Source of the DNA: Hormiphora californensis
Lineage: Eukaryota; Ctenophora; Tentaculata; Cydippida; Pleurobrachiidae
Direction: 5' to 3'
Assembly (NCBI GenBank): GCA_020137815.1
Contig: CM035358.1
Span: forward strand, 953,356-1,017,355
DNA: 64,000 nucleotides
Below are positions 11,713-24,724 of this stretch, piece by piece. Under the pieces are notes generated by a model that worked only from the letters and a program-made list of their open reading frames with translations, searched no databases and was not told the origin of the DNA. Positions within the stretch are counted from its first letter, which is position 1. Every line of letters starts with the position of its first letter. A program made the translations under genes and the position numbers.

Positions 11713-12381
11713 ATGTTTTCCTCCCTGGCTCGAGCAGGTGCCCGACTCATCACCTCCGCTCCCAAGTCCACCCTAATCCCACGTCTATCCCGCCATGTCG
11801 CATCCGTGGCTAGCCCCGCCCCTGAATTCAAATGCCAAGCTGTGGTAGATGGAGGGTTCAAGGAGGTGGCCCTATCTGACTACAAGGGGAAGTACGTGTG
11901 CCTGTTCTTCTACCCTCTTGACTGGACCTTTGTATGCCCAACTGAGATCACTGCCTTCTCTGATCGTGCTGCTGATTTCGAGGCTGCCAACTGCCAACTT
12001 CTGGCATGTTCAGTGGACTCCCACTTCTCCCATCTGGCATGGACCCAGCAAAGCCGTAAGGAGGGTGGTCTGGGAGAGATGAAGATCCCCATCTTGGCCG
12101 ACCTTGACAAGAGCATTGCCAAGAACTACGGAGTCCTGTTGGAGCCAGTTGGTATCGCCCTGAGGGGATTGTTCATTATTGACCCTGCTGGGAATGTAAG
12201 GCATATCACTGTTAACGACCTGCCCATTGGGAGGAGTGTTGACGAAACCATGAGGACTCTCCAGGCTATCCAGTTTGTGGAAGAGAATGGGGAGGTATGT
12301 CCCGCTAACTGGAGCCCTGGGAAGGCTACCATTAAACCTGGTGTTGACGAGAGTAAGGAGTTCTTTGAAAAGGAGAATTAG
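11713..12381 (+). CDS. PRDX3: Mitochondrial typical 2-Cys peroxiredoxin
   Basis: Single exon, 222 residues. The first ~35 residues are Arg/Ser/Ala rich without acidic residues (mitochondrial presequence), which supports PRDX3 over cytosolic PRDX1/2. The peroxidatic cysteine lies in [13 protein letters not shown], the resolving cysteine in GEVCPANW, and the GGLGEM motif of over-oxidation-sensitive enzymes is present. It reduces H2O2 with thioredoxin 2 in the matrix. The C-terminal motif usually written YF reads FF here (SKEFFEKEN). The upstream in-frame reading from 11653 is 5' UTR; the ATG at 11713 sits right before the presequence. The lack of introns contrasts with most neighbours. Confidence 0.93.
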   Translation: MFSSLARAGARLITSAPKSTLIPRLSRHVASVASPAPEFKCQAVVDGGFKEVALSDYKGKYVCLFFYPLDWTFVCPTEITAFSDRAADFEAANCQLLACSVDSHFSHLAWTQQSRKEGGLGEMKIPILADLDKSIAKNYGVLLEPVGIALRGLFIIDPAGNVRHITVNDLPIGRSVDETMRTLQAIQFVEENGEVCPANWSPGKATIKPGVDESKEFFEKEN

Positions 12382-13356
12382 AGAGGGACATTGTTATCAG
12401 TCTGGAATACTTGGTTGAGAGACAGTGAGGGAGATAGTAGTGGAACATGAATATGATTGTTTTTCAGTCTGGTAGAGTGTTGGGAGACAGTGTTACATCA
12501 CAAGATAAGTGTCAGGGGGAGTATCAGTCATATTGTGTTATGTACTTGTGTTTCTAGTAAGGAACTAAATGTGCTGGGTTGGTTTTATATTTCATATGAA
12601 AGGTTTAAAATTGTTACTAAAAATGTTTGAAAGTGGTGAAAAAGAAAGGCTTCGTTGTAAGCTGGGCACACGAAAAAGAGAGAGACAGAATTTATGTATG
12701 TCTTTTAGCCACAACATATTCAATTACATTGTATGCCGTATGGAAGTGGGTGTGTGCGTGTATAACTTATTCTATGTGTTAGTGTATGCCTCTTTTCTCT
12801 TTCCAAAATCAACGTGTTGTTATTCTTTAAATGTTCGTTTTTCAAAAAAAAACATAATGATAAATCGATTAGTTTAAATTGTCTCGGCGTTCCTCATAAT
12901 TTCTGTTACTTTAATTCTTTCCTTTTTCTCTCTCTTCGTGCCCTCTTTCTACTTAATTTTTGACCTATACTATGCGTGTACATTACAGACGTGACACAAA
13001 GTTGTGTTCTAGCTCTTTGTCACATTAATAAATAATATGACAGTTTTTCAATCCAGTTCGCAGAGGGCAGTCTTTAGTGAGACAACTAGTTTTAGCACAG
13101 AAATCCCAGCGACCCTGTGAATGGCCCCCTTCCTGAGCGAGCAATCAATCGTAGTACGATTATCTCCTAGAATGCCCTAAACTCCCACCTCTCCTTTTCA
13201 AAACACCCTCCCCTCACCCTCTCCCATCTCCTCACCTCCCATCTCCTCATATAGAAGGGTGCCACCAGATATAATGTAAAGAAGTGAAACACCCAGTAAC
13301 ACATCAAAACATCTGATCTGATATGCCAACTTGAGGGATCTTCAATTACACAACTG
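12382..13356. other. PRDX3 3' region and AMFR upstream region
   Basis: About 650 bp of AT-rich 3' UTR-like sequence up to a polyadenylation signal at 13027, then the presumed AMFR promoter region. I see no conserved exon. Confidence 0.5.
13027..13032 (+). promoter_or_regulatory. Polyadenylation signal AATAAA (likely PRDX3)
   Basis: Canonical hexamer about 650 bp after the PRDX3 stop, the first one on this strand in a plausible position. Confidence 0.5.
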
Positions 13357-16300
13357 ATGCCCTTACCATCGCTCTCCTCAACCCCTTCCTTCCGTACATA
13401 CAGCGCAGTCAGTGTCGTTGTATATGTACTGTACATCGCCCTCAGCTCCTACTATCAGGTTAGCATGTGTGTCGTGTTCTCCCTACTGTGTAACCCTCCT
13501 TTACGGGGCCCGGTGAGAAAGGAATTAACGGTGTTTAACACTAATTAAATAGTGAACCTTCTGAGTTCTGGGACCCTGATTAACCAGGCTGCTCAGCAGA
13601 AGTTAGAAAAAAAATTAAAAGCTTAAAAAATGGTTTAAAATACCTTTATCCTATTTGGGCATTTACAGCCTTTAAATGGACTTCCCCTTCTTCTTCCAGG
13701 ATTTCAACAACTTTACAGAGTTCTTGCAACACCAATACGAACACTTCTGGACAGATGTATTCCTCCTCAACCTCCTCGCGTGTGGGGCCATCTTTTTGGG
13801 ATCCCTCTTTATCTACCTCATGTTTGGTCAGTTGAGGGCCATCGAGGAACAGAATATCAGGTAGGAACTAGGATTTGGTATTGATGAACAGAATATCAGG
13901 TAGGATTTGGTATTGATGAACAGAATATCAGGTAGGATTTGGTATTGAGGAACAGAATATCAGGTAGGATTTGGTATTGATGAACAGAATATCAGGTAGG
14001 ATTTGGTATTGAGGAACAGAATATCAGGTAGGATTTGGTATTGAGGAACAGAATATCAGGTAGGATTTGGTATTGAGGAACAGAATATCAGGTAGGATTT
14101 GGTATTGAGGAACAGAATATCAGGTAGGATTTGGTATTGATGAACAGAATATCAGGTAGGATTTGGTATTGAGGAACAGAATATCAGGTAGGATTTGGTA
14201 TTGAGGAACAGAATATCAGGTAGGATTTGGTATTGAGGAACAGAATATCAGGTAGGATTTGGTATTGAGGAACAGAATATCAGGTAGGATTTGGTATTGA
14301 GGAACAGAATATCAGGTAGGATTTGGTATTGATGAACAGAATATCAGGTAGGATTTGGTATTGAGGAACAGAATATCAGGTAGGATTTGGTATTGAGGAA
14401 CAGAATATCAGGTAGGATTTGGTATTGAGGAACAGAATATCAGGTAGGATTTGGTATTGAGGAACAGAATATCAGGTAGGATTTGGTATTGAGGAACAGA
14501 ATATCAGGTAGGATTTGGTATTGAGGAACAGAATATCAGGTAGGATTTGGTATTGAGGAACAGAATATCAGGTAGGATTTGGTATTGAGGAACAGAATAT
14601 CAGGTAGGATTTGGTATTGAGGAACAGAATATCAGGTAGGATTTGGTATTGAGGAACAGAATATCAGGTAGGATTTGGTATTGAGGAACAGAATATCAGG
14701 TAGGATTTGGTATTGAGGAACAGAATATCAGGTAGGATTTGGTATTGAGGAACAGAATATCAGGTAGGATTGGTATTGAGGAACAGAATATCAGGTAGGA
14801 TTTGGTATTGAGGAACAGAATATCAGGTAGGATTTGGTATTGAGGAACAGAATATCAGGTAGGATTTGGTATTGAGGAACAGAATATCAGGTAGGATTTG
14901 GTATTGAGGAACAGAATATCAGGTAGGATTTGGTATTGAGGAACAGAATATCAGGTAGGATTTGGTATTGAGGAACAGAATATCAGGTAGGATTTGGTAT
15001 TGAGGAACAGAATATCAGGTAGGATTTGGTATTGAGGAACAGAATATCAGGTAGGATTTGGTATTGAGGAACAGAATATCAGGTAGGATTTGGTATTGAG
15101 GAACAGAATATCAGGTAGGATTTGGTATTGAGGAACAGAATATCAGGTAGGATTTGGTATTGAGGAACAGAATATCAGGTAGGATTTGGTATTGAGGAAC
15201 AGAATATCAGGTAGGATTTGGTATTGAGGAACAGAATATCAGGTAGGATTTGGTATTGAGGAACAGAATATCAGGTAGGATTTGGTATTGAGGAACAGAA
15301 TATCAGGTAGGATTTGGTATTGAGGAACAGAATATCAGGTAGGATTTGGTATTGAGGAACAGAATATCAGGTAGGATTTGGTATTGAGGAACAGAATATC
15401 AGGTAGGATTTGGTATTGAGGAACAGAATATCAGGTAGGATTTGGTATTGAGGAACAGAATATCAGGTAGGATTTGGTATTGAGGAACAGAATATCAGGT
15501 AGGATTTGGTATTGAGGAACAGAATATCAGGTAGGATTTGGTATTGAGGAACAGAATATCAGGTAGGATTTGGTATTGAGGAACAGAATATCAGGTAGGA
15601 TTTGGTATTGAGGAACAGAATATCAGGTAGGATTTGGTATTGATGAACAGAATATCAGGTAGGATTTGGTATTGAGGAACAGAATATCAGGTAGGATTTG
15701 GTATTGAGGAACAGAATATCAGGTAGGATTTGGTATTGAGGAACAGAATATCAGGTAGGATTTGGTATTGAGGAACAGAATATCAGGTAGGATTTGGTAT
15801 TGAGGAACAGAATATCAGGTAGGATTTGGTATTGAGGAACAGAATATCAGGTAGGATTTGGTATTGAGGAACAGAATATCAGGTAGGATTTGGTATTGAG
15901 GAACAGAATATCAGGTAGGATTTGGTATTGAGGAACAGAATATCAGGTAGGATTTGGTATTGATGAACAGAATATCAGGTAGGATTTGGTATTGAGGAAC
16001 AGAATATCAGGTAGGATTTGGTATTGAGGAACAGAATATCAGGTAGGATTTGGTATTGAGGAACAGAATATCAGGTAGGATTTGGTATTGAGGAACAGAA
16101 TATCAGGTAGGATTTGGTATTGAGGAACAGAATATCAGGTAGGATTTGGTATTGAGGAACAGAATATCAGGTAGGATTTGGTATTGAGGAACAGAATATC
16201 AGGTAGGATTTGGTATTGAGGAACAGAATATCAGGTAGGATTTGGTATTGAGGAACAGAATATCAGGTAGGATTTGGTATTGAGGAACAGAATATCAGGT

Positions 16301-19300
16301 AGGATTTGGTATTGAGGAACAGAATATCAGGTAGGATTTGGTATTGAGGAACAGAATATCAGGTAGGATTTGGTATTGAGGAACAGAATATCAGGTAGGA
16401 TTTGGTATTGAGGAACAGAATATCAGGTAGGATTTGGTATTGAGGAACAGAATATCAGGTAGGATTTGGTATTGAGGAACAGAATATCAGGTAGGATTTG
16501 GTATTGAGGAACAGAATATCAGGTAGGATTTGGTATTGAGGAACAGAATATCAGGTAGGATTTGGTATTGAGGAACAGAATATCAGGTAGGATTTGGTAT
16601 TGAGGAACAGAATATCAGGTAGGATTTGGTATTGAGGAACAGAATATCAGGTAGGATTTGGTATTGAGGAACAGAATATCAGGTAGGATTTGGTATTGAG
16701 GAACAGAATATCAGGTAGGATTTGGTATTGAGGAACAGAATATCAGGTAGGATTTGGTATTGAGGAACAGAATATCAGGTAGGATTTGGTATTGAGGAAC
16801 AGAATATCAGGTAGGATTTGGTATTGAGGAACAGAATATCAGGTAGGATTTGGTATTGAGGAACAGAATATCAGGTAGGATTTGGTATTGAGGAACAGAA
16901 TATCAGGTAGGATTTGGTATTGAGGAACAGAATATCAGGTAGGATTTGGTATTGAGGAACAGAATATCAGGTAGGATTTGGTATTGAGGAACAGAATATC
17001 AGGTAGGATTTGGTATTGAGGAACAGAATATCAGGTAGGATTTGGTATTGAGGAACAGAATATCAGGTAGGATTTGGTATTGAGGAACAGAATATCAGGT
17101 AGGATTTGGTATTGAGGAACAGAATATCAGGTAGGATTTGGTATTGAGGAACAGAATATCAGGTAGGATTTGGTATTGAGGAACAGAATATCAGGTAGGA
17201 TTTGGTATTGAGGAACAGAATATCAGGTAGGATTTGGTATTGAGGAACAGAATATCAGGTAGGATTTGGTATTGAGGAACAGAATATCAGGTAGGATTTG
17301 GTATTGAGGAACAGAATATCAGGTAGGATTTGGTATTGAGGAACAGAATATCAGGTAGGATTTGGTATTGATGAACAGAATATCAGGTAGGATTTGGTAT
17401 TGAGGAACAGAATATCAGGTAGGATTTGGTATTGAGGAACAGAATATCAGGTAGGATTTGGTATTGAGGAACAGAATATCAGGTAGGATTTGGTATTGAG
17501 GAACAGAATATCAGGTAGGATTTGGTATTGAGGAACAGAATATCAGGTAGGATTTGGTATTGAGGAACAGAATATCAGGTAGGATTTGGTATTGAGGAAC
17601 AGAATATCAGGTAGGATTTGGTATTGAGGAACAGAATATCAGGTAGGATTTGGTATTGAGGAACAGAATATCAGGTAGGATTTGGTATTGAGGAACAGAA
17701 TATCAGGTAGGATTTGGTATTGAGGAACAGAATATCAGGTAGGATTTGGTATTGAGGAACAGAATATCAGGTAGGATTTGGTATTGAGGAACAGAATATC
17801 AGGTAGGATTTGGTATTGAGGAACAGAATATCAGGTAGGATTTGGTATTGAGGAACAGAATATCAGGTAGGATTTGGTATTGAGGAACAGAATATCAGGT
17901 AGGATTTGGTATTGAGGAACAGAATATCAGGTAGGATTTGGTATTGAGGAACAGAATATCAGGTAGGATTTGGTATTGAGGAACAGAATATCAGGTAGGA
18001 TTTGGTATTGAGGAACAGAATATCAGGTAGGATTTGGTATTGAGGAACAGAATATCAGGTAGGATTTGGTATTGAGGAACAGAATATCAGGTAGGATTTG
18101 GTATTGAGGAACAGAATATCAGGTAGGATTTGGTATTGAGGAACAGAATATCAGGTAGGATTTGGTATTGAGGAACAGAATATCAGGTAGGATTTGGTAT
18201 TGAGGAACAGAATATCAGGTAGGATTTGGTATTGAGGAACAGAATATCAGGTAGGATTTGGTATTGAGGAACAGAATATCAGGTAGGATTTGGTATTGAT
18301 GAACAGAATATCAGGTAGGATTTGGTATTGAGGAACAGAATATCAGGTAGGATTTGGTATTGAGGAACAGAATATCAGGTAGGATTTGGTATTGAGGAAC
18401 AGAATATCAGGTAGGATTTGGTATTGAGGAACAGAATATCAGGTAGGATTTGGTATTGAGGAACAGAATATCAGGTAGGATTTGGTATTGAGGAACAGAA
18501 TATCAGGTAGGATTTGGTATTGAGGAACAGAATATCAGGTAGGATTTGGTATTGAGGAACAGAATATCAGGTAGGATTTGGTATTGAGGAACAGAATATC
18601 AGGTAGGATTTGGTATTGAGGAACAGAATATCAGGTAGGATTTGGTATTGAGGAACAGAATATCAGGTAGGATTTGGTATTGAGGAACAGAATATCAGGT
18701 AGGATTTGGTATTGAGGAACAGAATATCAGGTAGGATTTGGTATTGAGGAACAGAATATCAGGTAGGATTTGGTATTGAGGAACAGAATATCAGGTAGGA
18801 TTTGGTATTGAGGAACAGAATATCAGGTAGGATTTGGTATTGAGGAACAGAATATCAGGTAGGATTTGGTATTGAGGAACAGAATATCAGGTAGGATTTG
18901 GTATTGATGAACAGAATATCAGGTAGGATTTGGTATTGAGGAACAGAATATCAGGTAGGATTTGGTATTGAGGAACAGAATATCAGGTAGGATTTGGTAT
19001 TGATGAACAGAATATCAGGTAGGATTTGGTATTGAGGAACAGAATATCAGGTAGGATTTGGTATTGATGAACAGAATATCAGGTAGGATTTGGTATTGAG
19101 GAACAGAATATCAGGTAGGATTTGGTATTGAGGAACAGAATATCAGGTAGGATTTGGTATTGAGGAACAGAATATCAGGTAGGATTTGGTATTGAGGAAC
19201 AGAATATCAGGTAGGATTTGGTATTGAGGAACAGAATATCAGGTAGGATTTGGTATTGAGGAACAGAATATCAGGTAGGATTTGGTATTGAGGAACAGAA

Positions 19301-21648
19301 TATCAGGTAGGATTTGGTATTGAGGAACAGAATATCAGGTAGGATTTGGTATTGAGGAACAGAATATCAGGTAGGATTTGGTATTGAGGAACAGAATATC
19401 AGGTAGGATTTGGTATTGAGGAACAGAATATCAGGTAGGATTTGGTATTGAGGAACAGAATATCAGGTAGGATTTGGTATTGAGGAACAGAATATCAGGT
19501 AGGATTTGGTATTGAGGAACAGAATATCAGGTAGGATTTGGTATTGAGGAACAGAATATCAGGTAGGATTTGGTATTGAGGAACAGAATATCAGGTAGGA
19601 TTTGGTATTGAGGAACAGAATATCAGGTAGGATTTGGTATTGATGAACAGAATATCAGGTAGGATTTGGTATTGAGGAACAGAATATCAGGTAGGATTGA
19701 TGAACAGAATATCAGGTAGGATTTGGTATTGAGGAACAGAATATCAGGTAGGATTTGGTATTGAGGAACAGAATATCAGGTAGGATTTGGTATTGATGAA
19801 CAGAATATCAGGTAGGATTTGGTATTGAGGAACAGAATATCAGGTAGGATTTGGTATTGAGGAACAGAATATCAGGTAGGATTTGGTATTGAGGAACAGA
19901 ATATCAGGTAGGATTTGGTATTGAGGAACAGAATATCAGGTAGGATTTGGTATTGAGGAACAGAATATCAGGTAGGATTTGGTATTGAGGAACAGAATAT
20001 CAGGTAGGATTTGGTATTGAGGAACAGAATATCAGGTAGGATTTGGTATTGATGAACAGAATATCAGGTAGGATTTGGTATTGAGGAACAGAATATCAGG
20101 TAGGATTTGGTATTGATGAACAGAATATCAGGTAGGATTTGGTATTGAGGAACAGAATATCAGGTAGGATTTGGTATTGAGGAACAGAATATCAGGTAGG
20201 ATTTGGTATTGAGGAACAGAATATCAGGTAGGATTTGGTATTGAGGAACAGAATATCAGGTAGGATTTGGTATTGATGAACAGAATATCAGGTAGGATTT
20301 GGTATTGATGAACAGAATATCAGGTAGGATTTGGTATTGAGGAACAGAATATCAGGTAGGATTTGGTATTGAGGAACAGAATATCAGGTAGGATTTGGTA
20401 TTGATGAACAGAATATCAGGTAGGATTTGGTATCGAGGAACAGAATATCAGGTAGGATTTGGTATTGAGGAACAGAATATCAGGTAGGATTTGGTATTGA
20501 GGAACAGAATATCAGGTAGGATTTGGTATTGATGAACAGAATATCAGGTAGGATTTGGTATTGATGAACAGAATATCAGGTAGGATTTGGTATTGAGGAA
20601 CAGAATATCAGGTAGGATTTGGTATTGAGGAACAGAATATCAGGTAGGATTTGGTATTGATGAACAGAATATCAGGTAGGATTTGGTATTGATGAACAGA
20701 ATATCAGGTAGGATTTGGTATCGAGGAACAGAATATCAGGTAGGATTTGGTATTGAGGAACAGAATATCAGGTAGGATTTGGTATTGATGAACAGAATAT
20801 CAGGTAGGATTTGGTATTGAGGAACAGAATATCAGGTAGGATTTGGTATTGATGAACCCCTAAACTAATTCGTGTGTCTGTGTCTCATATAACCTGTTTT
20901 ATATTCCCCCTTTTTATTCTTCCAAATCATAATCATCATGATAATGATCCCCCTAAACTTCTCTCAGCCCTCACTCTCCCAGAGACAAAGTAAACCACTA
21001 CGCACTGTACAAGTTCGTCTTCCTATTCGGAGTGCTAAATCTGGACGACATGGGCCTGGTAACAAAATGGGCCGTTTGGAGTGGTGTTCTGGCGGGGGTG
21101 TCCCTGCTGAATAGTCTGACCCAGGATCGGGCCCAGTACCTCTCGCTCTCACCCAGCACTACTGTGAAACATCACTTACCAGGGATCATTCTGTCCTCAT
21201 GTTTACATCTTCTCACTGTTGCACTGTTCTTTCTGGTGAGTTGGAAACAGTAACCGACCGAATCAGGAAATACTGGTCCCTGATTGGCTGATAACCACTC
21301 ATGTGACCTAAATAACGAGCTCTAATTGGTTGTTCCGCTATAGGATTTCAGAGATCTGTGGTCGAAATAAGGAAAATTAAAATATATCCAGTTCAACTTG
21401 CGACACAGACTAAAAAAGGTTTAACTTCCAGGTGTTGTTCAGTGTACAGCCGCGGTTACGTGACCTACATATCACATTCTTCCTCCTGGCTGATGTGTTA
21501 CTGTTCTATCTTAAAACACTACAGAGCCTCGTTAGATACTCCATGATACTCTATGAAATGTAAGCTTGGGAACATTAACAGGGATGTATTAACAACAGGT
21601 GTTATGTCTGTCTGCTTATCTGTATGTCTGTATGTCTGTCTGTCTGGC

Positions 21649-21693
<45 letters not shown>

Positions 21694-23767
21694 GCTTATC
21701 TGTCTGTCTGTCTGTCTGTCTGCTTATCTGTCTGTCTGTCTGCCTGTCTGTCTGTCTGTCTGCTTATCTGTCGAGATCACTCGAATCACTTGACACGGAG
21801 GGGTTTCATTTCAGGCACGTTACAAGGTGGGAGAATAAGGATGTAACACGATACTACGCTGAAATATCTTTTGATGTCATCATGCTGGTATGTGCTAACT
21901 CGGAAATATCTCAAGGGTAGTCACTGACTACTAGTCAGTGCCCTTCCAGGGACAGTGCTCATCTCTGAAATATGGATTTCAATTCACTTCGCCAGTTCTT
22001 ACAATTGCTACTGATCATCACAGATCAATTATTATTATTCGAATCACCTAATCGCCTGCCTCATCAACTAAGCCCCCAATTAGTCCCCTAATATTTCTAA
22101 CATCAACCCCTATTACAGACGGTAGAACTGCAGCATAATCTCCACATGTTATTCTACGGTGGTCTGCTGCTGTCCATGGGCAGCTTTGTGCTGTGCATGC
22201 ATATAAAACACATCTACAATGAAATCAAAAAGAGATGGGTGAGTTGATAATACTAATAATACATTATCAAAAGAGATGGGTGAGTTGATGATAATGTTAA
22301 TACATTTTAGATCCGACATATCACATAAGCAATACCCTGTACCCCCATCCCCCTTTCATTTCGTAACACCCGCCATCCCCATTGTTCCAGATCTGACATA
22401 AGCAATACCCTGTACCCCCATTCCCCTCTCATTTCACCCCTCCCTCCCCAGATTCGACACAAGAACTTCCGTGCCATAGTAGACAGTCTGGATGTTCAGT
22501 TCCAGACGGCTACCAAGGAGGAGCTGGAGGCTAACAATGACCACTGTGCCATCTGCTGGGAGGGCATGGAGAGTGCGAGGAAGTTACCCTGTGGGCACTT
22601 GTTCCATATTGGGTGCCTGAGAGGGTGGCTGGAACATGATACTAGCTGTCCCACGTGTAGACACGTGCTAGCTAACCCTAACCAGGTAAATGGCAGGAAC
22701 CGACCGAATCAGGAAATACTGGTCCCAGATTGGCTGATAACCAGTCACGTGACCTAACTTACGAGTTCTGATTAGTTGTTTACTTGTTTCGGGCGGTTCC
22801 TGATAACAAGCTCCACAAAGTCTCGGTAGATATCAAACTGAGATATATGAGCGGTAGTTTGACCACGTCCCCAAATCACCCCATTACATTGCCAGCAGAG
22901 GGCCGATTCACCCAATTATATCTCCCAGGGCCAGCAGGTAGAGGGTGACGCCAACACAGCAGTTCGGAACATGGCCTGGCAGTTCAGGGGATCAAGATGG
23001 GCCAGCTGGCTACCAAACTTTAGTATCCATGTCATTGCCTCACCTGGCCAGTTCATCAACTTTGATAACAACCGGAATCGACTGGTAACGTTTTAGTAAA
23101 TCTACCCTGTCAGTCCCCGCGATTATTGGTTCATTTTTTCCACGTGTTCAAATTTGAATATACCCCCGGTTAAAATTAACAATTATTATTCACAAGCTAA
23201 TGATTATATATCATTATTATTTCCCAGGTTGATCAGGTGCAGGAGGTGCTGCCCCATATTCCTAGACAGCTCATAGAGGAGGACCTGAGGAACACAGGGA
23301 GCAGTATTGCTACCATTGAGAATCTCCTACAGAATAGGAGGTCAGTGTGTCTTCGATACCTACAAAACCTACATCCCTTGTTTTTACAGATGTTGCTTGT
23401 TTCCCAGCAGTTATATATCTTCCCAGCTCTAATGACACATCCCTCCCTCCCCAGTGATGCTAGAGAGGATGATGATGACGATGATGATGATGATTACGAG
23501 GGGGATGCTGATTTCACTGAACCTCTCCCCTCATTCTACAATGATCCAGAGGACCTTCCTTCTTCCTCCTTCCAGTCCTCCGCCCAGCAACAAGAACCCA
23601 GAATGCAGCCCCGAGAGGGGGATACTCTGAGGAATAGTGAGGATCAGTTGCCCTGGTTACAAACAGTGGACAGGGAGTTATCGAGCTTGAGAAGGAGGCA
23701 GGTCCTATTGGATGCCGTAGAGAGGAGACTAAACAACAACAATAATAATCCTGACCAACCAAGATGA
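13357..23767 (+). CDS. AMFR: E3 ubiquitin ligase AMFR/gp78 (ERAD)
   Basis: Ten exons: 13357-13458, 13700-13860, 20983-21235, 21432-21559, 21815-21887, 22119-22238, 22452-22685, 22929-23084, 23228-23340 and 23455-23767; all phases agree and give 550 residues (human about 643). The N-terminal half carries several membrane segments in exons 1-6, including FVFLFGVLNL. Exon 7 holds a RING-H2 finger (CAICWEGM, LPCGHLFHIGCL, SCPTCR). Exon 9 is the CUE domain (VDQVQEVLPHIPRQLIEEDL), and the C-terminus RRRQVLLDAVERRL matches the VCP-binding motif. gp78 sits in the ER membrane, ubiquitinates misfolded proteins and sterol-pathway enzymes, and recruits p97. An Asp run precedes the VCP motif. Intron 2 is almost entirely a 7-kb minisatellite, and introns 3 and 7 carry MITEs next to their donors. 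Confidence 0.93.
13844..20857 (+). repeat. 32-bp minisatellite spanning the AMFR exon 2 splice donor (~219 copies)
   Basis: The unit is 17 nt of exon end (GAGGAACAGAATATCAG) plus 15 nt of intron (GTAGGATTTGGTATT). It starts inside exon 2, so every copy repeats the ATCAG|GTAGGA donor. The array runs about 7.0 kb with very high identity; the main variant is GATGAAC for GAGGAAC, commoner near both edges, with rare single-base changes and a few shortened units (for example near 14769 and 19698). The first intronic unit differs (GTAGGAACTAGGATT). The unit is not a multiple of three and contains in-frame TAG, so extension into it would truncate the protein. Confidence 0.98.
21248..21334 (+). mobile_element. 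hAT-type MITE copy 2 (3' truncated)
   Basis: Starts CAGTAACCGACCGAATCAGG and follows the family until GGTTGTTCC, after which the right end is missing. It lies in AMFR intron 3, whose donor is at 21236, so it begins at intron base +13. Confidence 0.75.
21606..21772 (+). repeat. (CTGT)n microsatellite in AMFR intron 4
   Basis: Tetranucleotide TCTG repeat interrupted by GCTTATC and TATG variants; it gives Cys/Leu/Ser/Val shadow frames only. Confidence 0.9.
22225..22310 (+). repeat. 41-bp duplication spanning the AMFR exon 6 splice donor
   Basis: Exon 6 ends ATCAAAAAGAGATGG then GTGAGTTGATAATAC; one unit later the sequence ATCAAAAGAGATGG plus GTGAGTTGATGATAA occurs again. Two copies, each with exon end and GTGAGT donor. 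Confidence 0.9.
22694..22802 (+). mobile_element. hAT-type MITE copy 3
   Basis: Both ends present (CAGGAACCGACCG and CGGGCGGTTCCTG). It lies in AMFR intron 7 (donor 22686), starting at intron base +9, so the eight bases before it (GTAAATGG) are exactly intron bases +1 to +8. No matching right-hand duplication; the right flank shares an extension with copy 1. Confidence 0.85.
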
Positions 23768-24028
23768 GGATGCCGTGGGAAAGAGAAAAAGATATTTGTA
23801 GAGAGATAGAGAGAGGGACGTAGAGAAAAAGAGAGACAGAGAGAGAGAGAGATAGAGAAAGGGAGGGAAAGAGATAGATAGAGGGAAAGAGATAGATAGA
23901 GGGAGACCATTGTGTTCTGAACCTCTTCTAAACATTTTGCTATACGTGTTTTGAGGGCTGTAGCTTTGTAGTAGACCTTAGCTCTTCGTCCTGATCCTAA
24001 TTTATCAGTGTATCAGGGTCCCACTGTT

Positions 24029-24180
<152 letters not shown>

Positions 24181-24405
24181 AATAATCGGTTTTTGAACCG
24201 TTCGCACTGTATCTGCACTTTGTTAAAAACAGAACTCTGTTTGTGGTGTTCTCACGTGGTATTGTGTAAAGACCAAGAGGGACCGATTGGTAGTCACTTG
24301 TGTATCGAGATACAGATAATCTGTGTTTTTTCTTTCAGCTGAATAACTTATATATGAACTCAGAGATATTAGTACATTATTGTGAGAAGAGCATGTGAAG
24401 TGATG

Positions 24406-24473
24406 CAGTCGGACCCCGATTTACCGGGCAAAACCCTTTTCCCGGTAAATCCCGGTAAATCGGGGTCCGACTG
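24406..24473. mobile_element. 68-bp hairpin with pogo/Tigger-like ends
   Basis: Inverted ends CAGTCGGACCCCGATTTACC and their complement around a short loop. The right end abuts TATA; the left flank is TG, so a TA target duplication is not intact. A single related end (CAGTCGGACCCTGATTAAG, preceded by TATA) occurs at 25201. Confidence 0.6.
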
Positions 24474-24724
24474 TATATTAATGAATTTGTTTTGCACTTT
24501 TGACTAAAAAATAGCCAGGTTTAAATATGTAATAATTATGTTGAAACCAGTCTAATTTAACAAGCCTTTGTTATTGGAGCTGTTTCTTATTTTCCATACC
24601 CAAACTCCCAGAAGCTTTGAACCAAAAGATAACCTACCCCCCCCCCTTTTTACACAAAGTACCCTCAGCCCCCTAAATATGGTTCACCCCAATCTTCACA
24701 CACCACCCTCCCCTGTCAGTCAAG

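Noticed and set aside
13844-20857. Regular 32-bp repeats resembling a CRISPR array
   Set aside because: Units are directly adjacent with no unique spacers and overlap a eukaryotic exon border; it is a minisatellite.
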